From positions 1,868,581 to 1,932,580 of the forward strand of contig NZ_KE340297.1 in NCBI RefSeq assembly GCF_000413315.1: a DNA stretch of 64,000 nucleotides. The letters run 5' to 3'. The stretch comes from Propionibacterium sp. oral taxon 192 str. F0372. GTDB lineage: Bacteria; Actinomycetota; Actinomycetes; Propionibacteriales; Propionibacteriaceae. A program made the translations under genes and the position numbers. Every line of letters begins with the position of its first letter. Positions within the stretch are counted from its first letter, which is position 1. The notes under the pieces were generated by a model that saw only the letters and a list, made by a program, of their open reading frames with translations, was not told where the DNA came from and did not search any database. Shown here one piece after another: positions 43,639 through 52,550 of this stretch.

Positions 43639-44970
43639 ATGGATCGCCAGACCGAGTTCGTGCTCCGTACCGTCGAAGACCGCAACGTGAAATTCGTGCG
43701 GCTGTGGTTCACCGATGTACTGGGAAGCCTCAAATCCGTCGCCATCTCCCCGGCTGAACTGGAAGGGGCCTTCGGGGAGGGCATCGGCTTCGACGGGTCA
43801 TCAATCGAGGGGTATGCCCGGGTTTTCGAGGCCGATATGATCGCTCACCCTGACCCGGGCACTTTCCAACTGCTACCCTGGCGTACCCGGGCAGGCACCG
43901 CCCGCATGTTCTGCGACATCTCGATGCCAGACGGCTCTCCGGCTATGGCCGACCCCCGGCACGTGTTGAAGCGCGCCATGAAGAAGGCCGCCGATATGGG
44001 GTTCACTTACTACATCCATCCCGAGATCGAGTTCTTCCTGCTTGAAGCCTTCGATGACCCGCTCAGTGCCCAGCCCCTGGACAACGGCGGATACTTCGAC
44101 CACACGACGATGGATGCGGGAACCGATTTCCGCAGCGATGCGATCGCCACCCTTGAACAGATGGGTATCCCGGTCGAGTTTTCCCACCACGAGGGCGCCC
44201 CTGGCCAGCACGAGATAGATCTGCGCTACTCCGACGCCCTGCTGATGGCCGACAACATCATGACCTTCCGGATGGTGATCAAAGAGATCGCCGTTTCCCA
44301 CGGCATCCGGGCTACCTTCATGCCCAAACCGTTCAATGATCAACCCGGCTCGGGTATGCATACCCACCTGTCGCTGTTCGAGGGAGGCCAGAACGCCTTC
44401 CACGACGCCGCCGACGAATACCGGATGTCACGGATCGGCAAGCATTTCATTGCCGGGCTGCTCGCCCACGCGGCGGAAATCACTGCGGTCACCAACCAGT
44501 GGGTCAATTCCTACAAGCGGCTGGCCTGGGGAGGGGAAGCTCCCAGCTACGTGTGCTGGGGGCGCAACAACCGTTCTGCCCTGGTGCGGGTGCCATTGTT
44601 CAAGCCGGAGAAGTCCTCCTCGGCGAGGGTTGAGTACCGGGCCCTTGATTCGGCTTGTAACCCCTACCTGGCCTACGCGCTGTTGCTCAATGCCGGTCTT
44701 GACGGAATTGCTCGTGAGTTGCCGTTGCCCGTTGAGGCCGAGGACGATGCCTGGTCGCTGTCCCACCGCGAACGGGTGGCTATGGGCATCGACTCGCTGC
44801 CCAAGAATTTGGGAAGCGCGATTGAGGTCATGCAGAACTCCGAACTTGTCGCAGAGACCCTGGGGGAGAACGTTTTCGATTATTTCCTGCGCAATAAACG
44901 TGAGGAATTTGACGCCTATCGCTGTCAAGTTACGCCCTATGAATTGAACACCTTGCTGCCTCGGTTGTGA
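43639..44970 (+). CDS. glnA2: glutamine synthetase GlnA2
   Basis: A 443-residue type I glutamine synthetase homologue closely matching M. tuberculosis GlnA2 (MDRQTEFVLRTVEDRNVKFV). Catalytic segments are present: GIGFDGSSIEGYAR, the metal site IHPEIEFFLL, FMPKPFNDQPGSGMHTH and RVEYRALDSACNPYLAYA. The region that carries the adenylylation tyrosine in GlnA1 reads VEAEDDAWSLSHRER, with no NLYxLP motif, so GlnE should not regulate it. glnE lies 1.7 kb downstream. Family work assigns some GlnA2 proteins gamma-glutamylation rather than ammonia assimilation. Confidence 0.94.
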   Translation: MDRQTEFVLRTVEDRNVKFVRLWFTDVLGSLKSVAISPAELEGAFGEGIGFDGSSIEGYARVFEADMIAHPDPGTFQLLPWRTRAGTARMFCDISMPDGSPAMADPRHVLKRAMKKAADMGFTYYIHPEIEFFLLEAFDDPLSAQPLDNGGYFDHTTMDAGTDFRSDAIATLEQMGIPVEFSHHEGAPGQHEIDLRYSDALLMADNIMTFRMVIKEIAVSHGIRATFMPKPFNDQPGSGMHTHLSLFEGGQNAFHDAADEYRMSRIGKHFIAGLLAHAAEITAVTNQWVNSYKRLAWGGEAPSYVCWGRNNRSALVRVPLFKPEKSSSARVEYRALDSACNPYLAYALLLNAGLDGIARELPLPVEAEDDAWSLSHRERVAMGIDSLPKNLGSAIEVMQNSELVAETLGENVFDYFLRNKREEFDAYRCQVTPYELNTLLPRL

Positions 44971-44971
44971 T

Positions 44972-45649
44972 TCACCGCAAATCCAACACTGGCAGATGTG
45001 CCGCTACCTCGTGGGCGTGTGCCCCGGAATGGGTGAGCCCGTGGGTGCCGATCGCATCGTCCCAGCTGAGCAGGCCCGTCGTCAGGAGGATGAAGGAACG
45101 CGGGGGCATCTCCACGACGTTTGGGGGAGTGCCTCTGCGATGCGTTGGGCCAGCCGTCTGGGATGCCACTTGGACTGCGACGACGGGCGGCGTGCGTACC
45201 TCGATCGAACGCCCACCGTGTGCATGAACCAGGGCGTCAGCCAAACCGCGAACTCCTTCGTGGAGGCTGTGCTCGGGTGGGGTATCGCCGCTTGCGAGGG
45301 TGGCTGCGCAGAGCACCGCACAACCCAGGCGGCACAGGTCTATGAGCCTTACTGACCCGAACTCGCTGGTCAAGGTCTCGGCGGCTGAGTCCAACAGTCG
45401 GGCAATGCCGAGGGCGGGGGTGACGCTGTTCAACGGATTGTGAGATAGACCGGGAAGCCCTCGGGCCAAAGCCTCGGCAAGAGCTGCGCTGGTAATCGGC
45501 CTGGTCCCGCTGGGGCTGACCAGGGCATCAGTGCATATCTCCCACAGCCGGTCAACTCGCGGCTGCCAAGTTGGGTCGATGGGCAGGTCGCGGTCGCCCA
45601 GCGCAGCGAGCCCGGCCCGCGCCTTGTCGATTCCCCTGTTGCTGGTCAT
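44972..45649 (-). CDS. hypothetical protein
   Basis: A 225-residue alanine/leucine-rich protein, probably mostly helical, with no membrane segment and no recognised motif. ATG 45649 is chosen because the sequence beyond (open to 45997) is Ser/Arg-rich and overlaps the MarR gene antisense to good coding sequence. The 3' end stops 1 bp after the glnA2 stop (convergent). The body (QPRVDRLWEICTDALVSPSG; RLIDLCRLGCAVLCAATLAS) looks protein-like with good third-position GC. It separates glnA2 from glnE, which are neighbours in mycobacteria. Confidence 0.65.
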   Translation of the reverse strand: MTSNRGIDKARAGLAALGDRDLPIDPTWQPRVDRLWEICTDALVSPSGTRPITSAALAEALARGLPGLSHNPLNSVTPALGIARLLDSAAETLTSEFGSVRLIDLCRLGCAVLCAATLASGDTPPEHSLHEGVRGLADALVHAHGGRSIEVRTPPVVAVQVASQTAGPTHRRGTPPNVVEMPPRSFILLTTGLLSWDDAIGTHGLTHSGAHAHEVAAHLPVLDLR

Positions 45650-45776
45650 AGAACAACCATGGCCTGGGGAATCGATCCGGGCAAGCGAGCCGGGTTCGCT
45701 GCGCTGGGCGAGGGAGTGCATCTTTATCGATGAGCAGGACCCGCGATCGTTTCTGCTGGTGATGGGGAACATCGGG

Positions 45777-46424
45777 TCACCATTTGTGCGGGCGGCCCAT
45801 CCGCGGCGCATCCCAGAACTCAGGTGCCTGCTCGTCGAAGGACTCGCCACGCCGTTGGTTACGTCGTCCGCGCCCGTGAGGTCCGCCGAATCCGTGTCCC
45901 CCATGACGGCCACGCCCGACGGCCATGAACATCTCGAAACGTTCATCGCCCCACCGAGCACGGGCATCGCGTGCCCACTGTGTGAACTCCTCGTCATTGT
46001 CCAACTGATCGGACAAAGCCTCGATCAGCTTGTCGCAGATCTCGATGAAGGTTCCCTTCTCCTCGGTGCTTAGCACGTCGAGAACATCGTCCGGGCAGGG
46101 ATCGACGTTGGTGGCATCGCGTCCGGCATCGGTCAAACCGATGAGTGTGACCCGGCCGTCGGCGGGTGATGGAGTGCGGGTAATGAAGCCCTTGGCTTCC
46201 AAGCGACCGAGCACCTCGTTCAACGACGGGGTGCGCACTCCCAGCACATATGCCAAGTCCTTGGTCGAGATACCGGACTGCATCTTCAATGCAGCGAGTA
46301 CGCGCCCCTGACCATGAGAGATGTCGGTGAACCGTCGCGGCCCCGGTCCCGGATGATGGCGGTGCATGAGGTGTTCTAGCTGATGGATGCGAGCCCTGAT
46401 CTCGTGGCTGCTGTTGTTGTGCAT
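45777..46424 (-). CDS. MarR family transcriptional regulator with His/Gly/Arg tail
   Basis: A 215-residue protein. A histidine-rich N-terminus (LEHLMHRHHPGPGPRR) leads to a MarR winged helix at residues ~35-105 (STKDLAYVLGVRTPSLNEVL, RLEAKGFITRTPSPADGRV). A helical dimer region follows, and finally a low-complexity tail (GRGRHGGHGFGGPHGRGRRN). The His-rich ends could bind metal. Three palindromes lie upstream at 46,463-46,521, so strong autoregulation is expected. No transporter gene is adjacent, so its targets are uncertain. Confidence 0.87.
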   Translation of the reverse strand: MHNNSSHEIRARIHQLEHLMHRHHPGPGPRRFTDISHGQGRVLAALKMQSGISTKDLAYVLGVRTPSLNEVLGRLEAKGFITRTPSPADGRVTLIGLTDAGRDATNVDPCPDDVLDVLSTEEKGTFIEICDKLIEALSDQLDNDEEFTQWARDARARWGDERFEMFMAVGRGRHGGHGFGGPHGRGRRNQRRGESFDEQAPEFWDAPRMGRPHKW

Positions 46425-46462
46425 GGTTATCTCCTTAGGTTGTTTCGCGGCGCTTGCTGTTC

Positions 46463-46521
46463 AGCAGGTGCCTGTTAGAAATAGTAGAAGGTACCTTCTG
46501 AAAAATCAACAGGTACCTGTT
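46463..46521. promoter_or_regulatory. three tandem palindromic operators upstream of the MarR gene
   Basis: AGCAGGTGCCTGTT (46463-46476), AGAAGGTACCTTCT (46486-46499) and AACAGGTACCTGTT (46508-46521). The last two are perfect 14-bp palindromes; the first is an imperfect version. Spacing is 23 and 22 bp, about two helical turns, so three dimers would align on one face. Confidence 0.8.
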
Positions 46522-46707
46522 CGAGGTTGCCAGTCTGCTCGGCCAATCTGACTGGGTGGGTCATCGCGCCGGTGCCTTGATGCGCTGCGGGACTCTTACC
46601 CAGTGGTGGGAAGCGAGCTCGGTCATGCCGGATACGTGTCGGCTCGCATTGACGGCCTGCGATGGTGGGGAGACCATTGGGATGGGTACGATGACAGGGA
46701 GGTGCCG

Positions 46708-49662
46708 ATGGGCGGGCGCACGAATTCGATGGTCGGTGAACTTGCAAGGCTCGGCTTCTCTGACGTTACTCGCTCGGCCACTCGGGTCGCCGAACTGGAG
46801 AGCACCTTGGCCTCCGAGGCACCCGGCTGGCTGGAAGTCGTCGCATCGGTGCCGGGCCCCGATCTGGCATTACAGCAGCTCTCGGCTATCAATTACGACG
46901 ATCCCGGCATGGTCCAGGCGATCTTTGCCGACGAGATCTGGGCCCACCGCTTGGTCAGCGTACTCGGTGCATCGCAAGGTCTTGGTCTGCACCTGAGGGC
47001 CCACCCTGGCGACGCCGAGGTGATCCGCGGTGATCTGAATGCCTTCGACCGGGCAGGAATCTGGGCGCGAATGGCGGAGTGTATCGGTGCCGATCTGGAG
47101 CAAGATTCCCCGATGGGGATCATCAAAGATCCTGCCGCGGCCGACTTATTACGACTTGCCAACCGGCGAGAATTACTGCGGATAGCAGCCCGTGACCTCA
47201 CTCATCCCGAGCCGATCAAGATTCTTGACGAGATCTGTGCTGAACTGTCGGACCTGGCCGATGCTGTTTTGCAATTTGCTTTGGCTATCGCTCGCGCCCA
47301 GACTCCGGGTCACGACAAGGTGCGACTTGGGATCTTGGCGATGGGCAAGTGTGGGGCCCAAGAGATCAACTACCTGTCTGATGTGGATGTCGTTCACGTG
47401 GCGGAGCCCGTCGAAGGGGTCGGTGTCGAGGAGGCAATGCAAATAGGTGCTCGCCTAGCCGGCGCCTTGGCTCGCATCTGCTCGGCACACTCCGCAGCCG
47501 GAACGATCTGGCAGGTGGACGCCGCCCTGCGACCGGAGGGTAAGGCCGGTCCTTTGGTGCGCACCTTGGAATCCCACCGCGTCTATTACGAGAAATTTGC
47601 CAAGAACTGGGAGTTCCAAGCCATGCTCAAGACCCGCCCGGCAGCCGGTGATTTAGAACTTGGCCAGCAGTTCTGCGAGATGATCGACCCGATGGTGTGG
47701 CAAGTGGGTGGGGCTCCCAATTTCATGGCGGACACCCAGGCTATGCGCAAGCGGGTGGTCTCTTTGATCCCGGCTACGGAGAAGAAGCGAGAGATCAAAC
47801 TCGGCGCTGGAGGACTGCGCGACGTGGAGTTCTCCGTCCAGATGCTCCAATTGGTGCACGGACGGGTGGATGCTTCTGTGCGTACCCGCGGAACACTCGA
47901 ATCGCTGCATGCCCTGATGGCCGGCGGCTACATCGGCAGGGCCGATGGAAAACGACTCGACGAGGCATATCGTTTCCTGCGAGTACTCGAGCACCGGGAA
48001 CAGCTCGCCCGGTTACGGCGCACCCATTTGATGCCCGACAACGACGTCGACCAACGGCGCCTGGCCCGTCAGATTGGTTGTGCCGATGCCGAGGAACTAA
48101 TGACCGCTTGGCATTCCACCACCCGTGAGGTGCTCGCCCTCCAACAGCGGATCTTCTATTCACCCCTGTTGGAAGCCGTTTCCCGCCTGTCCGGTGAGGA
48201 ACTGCGGATGAGTCCCCAGGCCGCCACCGACAGACTGCACGCGATGGGCTTCGCCGATCCGGCTGCGGCTCTGCGTCACATGGAGGCATTGACCACTGGA
48301 TTGTCGCGAACAGCTCAGATACAACGCCAGTTGATGCCCGCCATGTTGCGCTGGTTCTCCGAGGGACCCAACCCTGATCTCGGGCTACTCACCTTCCGTC
48401 GCTTGTCGGAGGCCATGGGTGCTACCTCTTGGTATATGAGGGCGCTGCGCGACGAGGACTGGATGGCCGAACGCCTCGCAAAGATTGCTTCTTCCTCACG
48501 CTATGTCTCCGAGATCCTGCGCAAGGATCCGTCGGTGGTGCAGTTGCTCGCTTCGGAAGAGAGTACGACTCCTCGTGGCAGACAGGAATTGGCTGAATCC
48601 ATGGCCAAGGTCATCGACCGGCACGGGTCGGATCACGAAGCTGCGGTGCATGCGATCCGTTCGCTGCGAACCCGGGAACTGTTTCGCTTGGCTGCCGGGG
48701 ACATTCTTGAAGTGACCGATCTTGCCACGCTGGGTCAGGGGCTGAGTGATCTAGCCTCGGCAAGCGTGGATGCGATTCTTGAGGTGGCTGCCCGGGCAGT
48801 GGAAGGGCCCCGCACCAGGATCGGAGTGGTGGCCATGGGGCGGTGGGGCGGCAATGAACTCGGTTATGCGTCAGATGCCGATGTCATGTATGTCGTCGAC
48901 GACCAGGCGGGTCCCGGACAGATCGCCTGGGCAACCCAGGTAATTACCCGGGCCAAGAGCTGGTTGGGGACCCCGGGAGTAGCCAGGTTGGTCATGGACG
49001 CGGGTTTGCGTCCAGATGGAAAGAGTGGCCCGCTGGTGAGGAGCCTCGGCTCCTTCTGCTCCTATTACGAGAAATGGGCCGACACTTGGGAGTTCCAGGC
49101 GCTGCTGCGAGCTGGGCATGGGGCGGGAGACAGAGATCTCACCGAGGCGCTACTGGAGGCCATTGAGGCCGTGCGCTATCCCCCTGAAGGCATCGACGAC
49201 AAGCAAGTTGCCGAGATCCGGCGGCTCAAGGCCCGGATGGAGACCGAACGCACTAAGGGCAAGGCCGCCGGAAACCTGAAATTGGGCCTGGGAGGACTCA
49301 GCGATGTGGAATGGACTGCTCAACTCATTCAGTTGCGTCATGCCGGTGCCCATCCCGGGCTGCGTACCACACGGACCGTCCCGGTACTCATCACGGCAAG
49401 GGACCTCGGGCTCATAAATGCCTCGGATGCTGACGCCCTGATTGAGGCTTGGACGACGGCCTCGAAGCTGCGTAACAAGACGATGCTGGTGCGGGGACGG
49501 TCCAGTGACCAGCTTCCGGTGGATCCTAGGGAAATCGCCTCGGTTTCTCTGCTGCTCGGCTATGAGCCAGGACACGCCTCGGAATTGCTCCAGGACTGGG
49601 CAAAACAGGCCCGGTATGCTAATCAAGTTGTTGACCGACTGTTCTGGGGAGCGCAGGGGTGA
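46708..49662 (+). CDS. glnE: glutamine synthetase adenylyltransferase/deadenylase
   Basis: A 984-residue bifunctional enzyme with two duplicated nucleotidyltransferase halves. The N-terminal (deadenylase) half has LGILAMGKCGAQEINYLSDV near residue ~210, and the C-terminal (adenylylating) half has IGVVAMGRWGGNELGYASDA near ~710. Each is followed by its GlnD PII-uridylyltransferase-like helical domain. It modifies the tyrosine of GlnA1, whose gene is 10 kb away. ATG 46708 is chosen because GGGAGG lies 6 bases upstream; the open frame begins at 46603. The stop overlaps the next gene's GTG by 4 bases. Confidence 0.95.
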   Translation: MGGRTNSMVGELARLGFSDVTRSATRVAELESTLASEAPGWLEVVASVPGPDLALQQLSAINYDDPGMVQAIFADEIWAHRLVSVLGASQGLGLHLRAHPGDAEVIRGDLNAFDRAGIWARMAECIGADLEQDSPMGIIKDPAAADLLRLANRRELLRIAARDLTHPEPIKILDEICAELSDLADAVLQFALAIARAQTPGHDKVRLGILAMGKCGAQEINYLSDVDVVHVAEPVEGVGVEEAMQIGARLAGALARICSAHSAAGTIWQVDAALRPEGKAGPLVRTLESHRVYYEKFAKNWEFQAMLKTRPAAGDLELGQQFCEMIDPMVWQVGGAPNFMADTQAMRKRVVSLIPATEKKREIKLGAGGLRDVEFSVQMLQLVHGRVDASVRTRGTLESLHALMAGGYIGRADGKRLDEAYRFLRVLEHREQLARLRRTHLMPDNDVDQRRLARQIGCADAEELMTAWHSTTREVLALQQRIFYSPLLEAVSRLSGEELRMSPQAATDRLHAMGFADPAAALRHMEALTTGLSRTAQIQRQLMPAMLRWFSEGPNPDLGLLTFRRLSEAMGATSWYMRALRDEDWMAERLAKIASSSRYVSEILRKDPSVVQLLASEESTTPRGRQELAESMAKVIDRHGSDHEAAVHAIRSLRTRELFRLAAGDILEVTDLATLGQGLSDLASASVDAILEVAARAVEGPRTRIGVVAMGRWGGNELGYASDADVMYVVDDQAGPGQIAWATQVITRAKSWLGTPGVARLVMDAGLRPDGKSGPLVRSLGSFCSYYEKWADTWEFQALLRAGHGAGDRDLTEALLEAIEAVRYPPEGIDDKQVAEIRRLKARMETERTKGKAAGNLKLGLGGLSDVEWTAQLIQLRHAGAHPGLRTTRTVPVLITARDLGLINASDADALIEAWTTASKLRNKTMLVRGRSSDQLPVDPREIASVSLLLGYEPGHASELLQDWAKQARYANQVVDRLFWGAQG

Positions 49663-50378
49663 GAATCCTGGCTTTTGGTGGAGCCTCCGAGTTGGCCACA
49701 GCCATCGTCGCGAGATTGGCCGATGACGATGCCCACGTCGTGCTACTCGGGCGCAGCGACTCACCGCATCGTGCCGAGGCTCAGATGGCCCTGGCCAGGT
49801 GCCGATGCGTTGAATGGGTCGACTTCGATGCGACTGACACCTCTTCGCATCCAGATTTGGTGAACTGCTTGTTCCGTGACCCGGTCGACATCGCCGTCGT
49901 GGCTTTCGGGATACTCGGCGACCGGAATTCATGGCGTGATCATGAGACAGCGATGGCGATCGCCAACACCAATTTCGTTGGAGCGGTCAGCGTAGGCTCG
50001 CTGCTTGCCACCCACATGCAGCAGAGCGGCGGTGGGAAAATCATCGCTTTGTCGTCGGCTGCGGGAGAGCGGGTGCGCCGCACCAATCTGCTGTACGGGG
50101 CCACCAAGGCCGGGATGGATGGTTTCTACACTCAGATGGGGGTGGAACTGGAGGGCAGTGGCGTCGAGGTGCTCGTGGTCCGGCCGGGAGCGGTGCGCGG
50201 ACGGATGACCGCGGGGCGAGACGTGCCGTTGTCGGTCACCCCTGATGCTGTCGCCAAGGCGGTGGCCAGGGCCCTGGAACGTGGGGACCGGATGGTGCGG
50301 GTGCCGGGCATCTTCACTCTCATCCAAGCAATCAACCGGAACCTGCCCGCATCCTGGGCGGCACGCCTGCCCTTCTGA
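49659..50378 (+). CDS. SDR family oxidoreductase (DprE2-like)
   Basis: A 239-residue short-chain dehydrogenase. The nucleotide-binding start ILAFGGASELATAIVARLA replaces the usual TGxxxGIG, as in decaprenylphosphoryl-ribose 2-epimerase subunit DprE2. The catalytic Ser lies in IIALSSAAGERVRR and YGATK supplies Tyr/Lys. The C-terminus FTLIQAINRNLPASW also resembles that family. No DprE1 flavoprotein is adjacent, so the partner and substrate are unclear. GTG 49659 overlaps the glnE stop (GTGA). Confidence 0.85.
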   Translation: MRILAFGGASELATAIVARLADDDAHVVLLGRSDSPHRAEAQMALARCRCVEWVDFDATDTSSHPDLVNCLFRDPVDIAVVAFGILGDRNSWRDHETAMAIANTNFVGAVSVGSLLATHMQQSGGGKIIALSSAAGERVRRTNLLYGATKAGMDGFYTQMGVELEGSGVEVLVVRPGAVRGRMTAGRDVPLSVTPDAVAKAVARALERGDRMVRVPGIFTLIQAINRNLPASWAARLPF

Positions 50379-50410
50379 GCAGTTGCTCTTCCGCATCAGC
50401 CCATGGACAT

Positions 50411-51253
50411 CTATCGTGCGGCCAACGCGATGGTGATGGCGAACCCGACCCAGGTCAGGGCGCAGCAGACCTCCGCCAACGCACCGAAGACGTCCCCGGT
50501 GGTTCCGCCAACCTGGTCCACGATACGTCCACACCACAACCAGCCGAGTACGACAGCCGCTAGCACCGATATGGTCATGCCTGCCGCAGCGATCGGTCCC
50601 AGCAACCACCAGCCGACGCCACCCGCCAGCACCATCACAGCGAGGTTCGCGGCCACGGCATGGGCCGGGGGAGTGATATCGGCGAACAGTGCACCAAAAC
50701 CTCCGGGGCGAGCTGGGGGAATTCCCACACGGCTGGCCAGCAGTATCACGCTCCGCCCGGTGGCTGTTCCCAGGCCTGTCATGACGGGCAGGAACCACGG
50801 TGAAGACACCGACGTGGCCCCCAGGGCCACCACCTGGCAGATGATCACCATGACCAGGGCCATCACGCCCATGGCGCCGATGTCGGGGGCCTTCATGATC
50901 TCCAATGCACGGGTAGCATCGCGACCCTTTTTGCGGGAGCCGAGAGCCGCCAGGCCGTCGAAGGTATCGGCTAACCCGTCGAGATGCATACCACCCAGTA
51001 GCAGCTGCAACACCACGATGCTCACCACCGCACCTAGTAAAGCGGTGCCAGACAGCCAACCGATTACAGCACCCGCCAAGCCGCCGGCTATACCGATCAG
51101 CAACCCCAGCACTGGCATCCAGCACAATGCCCGCCTGGCAGCATCCTTGTCTACCCGGGTGAGCGGTGGCATCGGCACATGGGTAAAAAAACCCGCGCTG
51201 AGTACTAGACCCGGGATCTTCTTGTCTTGCGGGGGAAGCTCGTGATCGGTCAC
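50411..51253 (-). CDS. cobS: adenosylcobinamide-GDP ribazoletransferase
   Basis: A 280-residue integral membrane cobalamin synthase joining adenosylcobinamide-GDP to alpha-ribazole. About six to seven hydrophobic segments are seen. The family motif GGMHLDGLADTFDGLAALGS (residues ~88-107) contains the metal-binding Asp cluster, and ATRALEIMKAPDIGAMGV follows. The ATG overlaps the cobU stop by 4 bases, so the pair is coupled. A cobalamin riboswitch was looked for upstream of the pair and not seen. Confidence 0.94.
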   Translation of the reverse strand: MTDHELPPQDKKIPGLVLSAGFFTHVPMPPLTRVDKDAARRALCWMPVLGLLIGIAGGLAGAVIGWLSGTALLGAVVSIVVLQLLLGGMHLDGLADTFDGLAALGSRKKGRDATRALEIMKAPDIGAMGVMALVMVIICQVVALGATSVSSPWFLPVMTGLGTATGRSVILLASRVGIPPARPGGFGALFADITPPAHAVAANLAVMVLAGGVGWWLLGPIAAAGMTISVLAAVVLGWLWCGRIVDQVGGTTGDVFGALAEVCCALTWVGFAITIALAAR

Positions 51254-51783
51254 TTCAACCTCTGGGGAATCCCGGCGATACAGAAATCGACCCGATTGAC
51301 CGCGGCAGCCACCTTGGCGTTAAGAATGCCCATCTCGTCGCGGAACCTGCGGGTGCCTGCGTCGAGGGGGACGATTCCCTGACCCACTTCGTTACTCACC
51401 ATGATCACTGGGCGACGACAAGCTCCGATCGCCTTGACTAGGCCGTCGACGGCGGTGCGGAGAATCTCATCACAATCAGGTTCGGCGGTCCACACACCGG
51501 CGGCATCCATTTGCCGGGTCAGCCACACGGTGAGACAGTCCACCAGCAGCATCCGGTCGGTGTCGCGCACCAACTCCGCGGCCACGTTGATGGTTTCGAT
51601 GGTCGCCCATCCTCTGGGACGGCGGGCCCGGTGCAGGGCGATCCTGGCCTGCCACTCGGGATCATCGGGACGATTCTCGGAGGTGGCGAGGTAATCGACC
51701 TCCCCGGCGGTCGCGGCGATGGCTTCGGCATGGGAGGATTTCCCAGATCGTGCTCCGCCCAGGACCAGGATGCGTGTGTTCAT
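51250..51783 (-). CDS. cobU: adenosylcobinamide kinase / GMP transferase
   Basis: A 177-residue bifunctional P-loop enzyme that phosphorylates adenosylcobinamide and then transfers GMP. The P-loop is LGGARSGKSSHAE (residues ~7-19), with DYLATSENRPDDPEWQARIA containing the switch region and LLVDCLTVWL the Walker B strand. The guanylylated His is in IALHRARRPRGW. ATG 51783 follows GGGAGG by 8 bases and gives the normal N-terminus (MNTRILVLGGARSG). It is translationally coupled to cobS. Confidence 0.94.
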   Translation of the reverse strand: MNTRILVLGGARSGKSSHAEAIAATAGEVDYLATSENRPDDPEWQARIALHRARRPRGWATIETINVAAELVRDTDRMLLVDCLTVWLTRQMDAAGVWTAEPDCDEILRTAVDGLVKAIGACRRPVIMVSNEVGQGIVPLDAGTRRFRDEMGILNAKVAAAVNRVDFCIAGIPQRLK

Positions 51784-51870
51784 TGCCTGATCCTCCCACA
51801 CCACAACCCGTGAAGAGCCCTGGCACAGGGTGCGTCATCGCCGGGGTGCCCCGCCAATATTGTTGTCTTC

Positions 51871-52428
51871 ATGCTGCATCTTGTCCTTGTCCGCCACGGG
51901 CAGTGCACCCTGAACCGGGAACACCGGGTGACCGGGTGGTCCTTGGACACTCCGTTGACCGAGTTGGGGCTTGAACAAGCCGGGGAGGCTGCCCGGAAGG
52001 TAGCGGACCTCATTGGTACCAAGGCGGTGCGTGTGGTCTGTTCTGATGCGTTGCGTGCGGTGCAGACTGCCTGTCCGATTGCTGCGGCACTCGGCGTCGA
52101 GGCCGAGGAAACAGACCTCGCCAGGGAGCAGTATCTCGGGGAGATGGAAGGGATGGCCAGCAGCGAACTGCGGTCCATGCCGGTACCCGAGGGCAAGGAC
52201 ATCACCGAGGTGTCGTGGAGCGGTGGGGAAACCGTCCAACAGCTACATGCCCGTATGAGTCGGCTGCTGAACTGGCTGGAGGCTACGACGCCGACGGGGG
52301 GCGCAGTGGTTCTGGTGGGTCATGGCGAGGCACTTCGGGTGCTCGTAGCCGTGCGTGCGGGGCGCGGCCACCGGGAGATCGACTGGGATTTTGTCATGGC
52401 CAATGGTGAGGTGCGTGAACTGTCCTGA
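51871..52428 (+). CDS. histidine phosphatase family protein (CobC/GpmB-like)
   Basis: A 185-residue branch-1 histidine phosphatase. The phosphoaccepting RHG motif is LVRHGQCTLN (residues 7-16). Second-site residues are CSDALRAVQTA and the second catalytic His in VLVGHGEALRV. Its location head-to-head with cobU suggests, but does not prove, an alpha-ribazole phosphatase (CobC) role. A Rv2228c-like phosphatase is the alternative; the RNase H domain of that protein is absent here. Confidence 0.87.
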   Translation: MLHLVLVRHGQCTLNREHRVTGWSLDTPLTELGLEQAGEAARKVADLIGTKAVRVVCSDALRAVQTACPIAAALGVEAEETDLAREQYLGEMEGMASSELRSMPVPEGKDITEVSWSGGETVQQLHARMSRLLNWLEATTPTGGAVVLVGHGEALRVLVAVRAGRGHREIDWDFVMANGEVRELS

Positions 52429-52496
52429 TGCGTGGTGCTCTCGTCCACGGTCGTGTGCCGGTGTGGACCAGCCACCGGTCATGCATATTCCGGGCT

Positions 52497-52540
52497 CATC
52501 GAAGCCCTCCACGTCGTGGCACCGGTGGAGGGCTTCGATG
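52497..52540. terminator. strong bidirectional terminator
   Basis: A perfect 16-bp stem (CATCGAAGCCCTCCAC at 52497-52512 with its complement at 52525-52540) and a 12-nt loop. It lies between the convergent phosphatase gene and the GT2-GtrA gene and would end the five-gene operon. Confidence 0.85.
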
Positions 52541-52550
52541 GTGGATGGGA

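Noticed and set aside
49929-51125. Minus-strand frame of 398 codons
   Set aside because: Overlaps cobS in another frame and the SDR gene antisense; both real genes have family motifs and this one has none.
51784-51870. Possible cobalamin riboswitch upstream of cobU
   Set aside because: The 87-bp region is too short and lacks the conserved B12-box segments.
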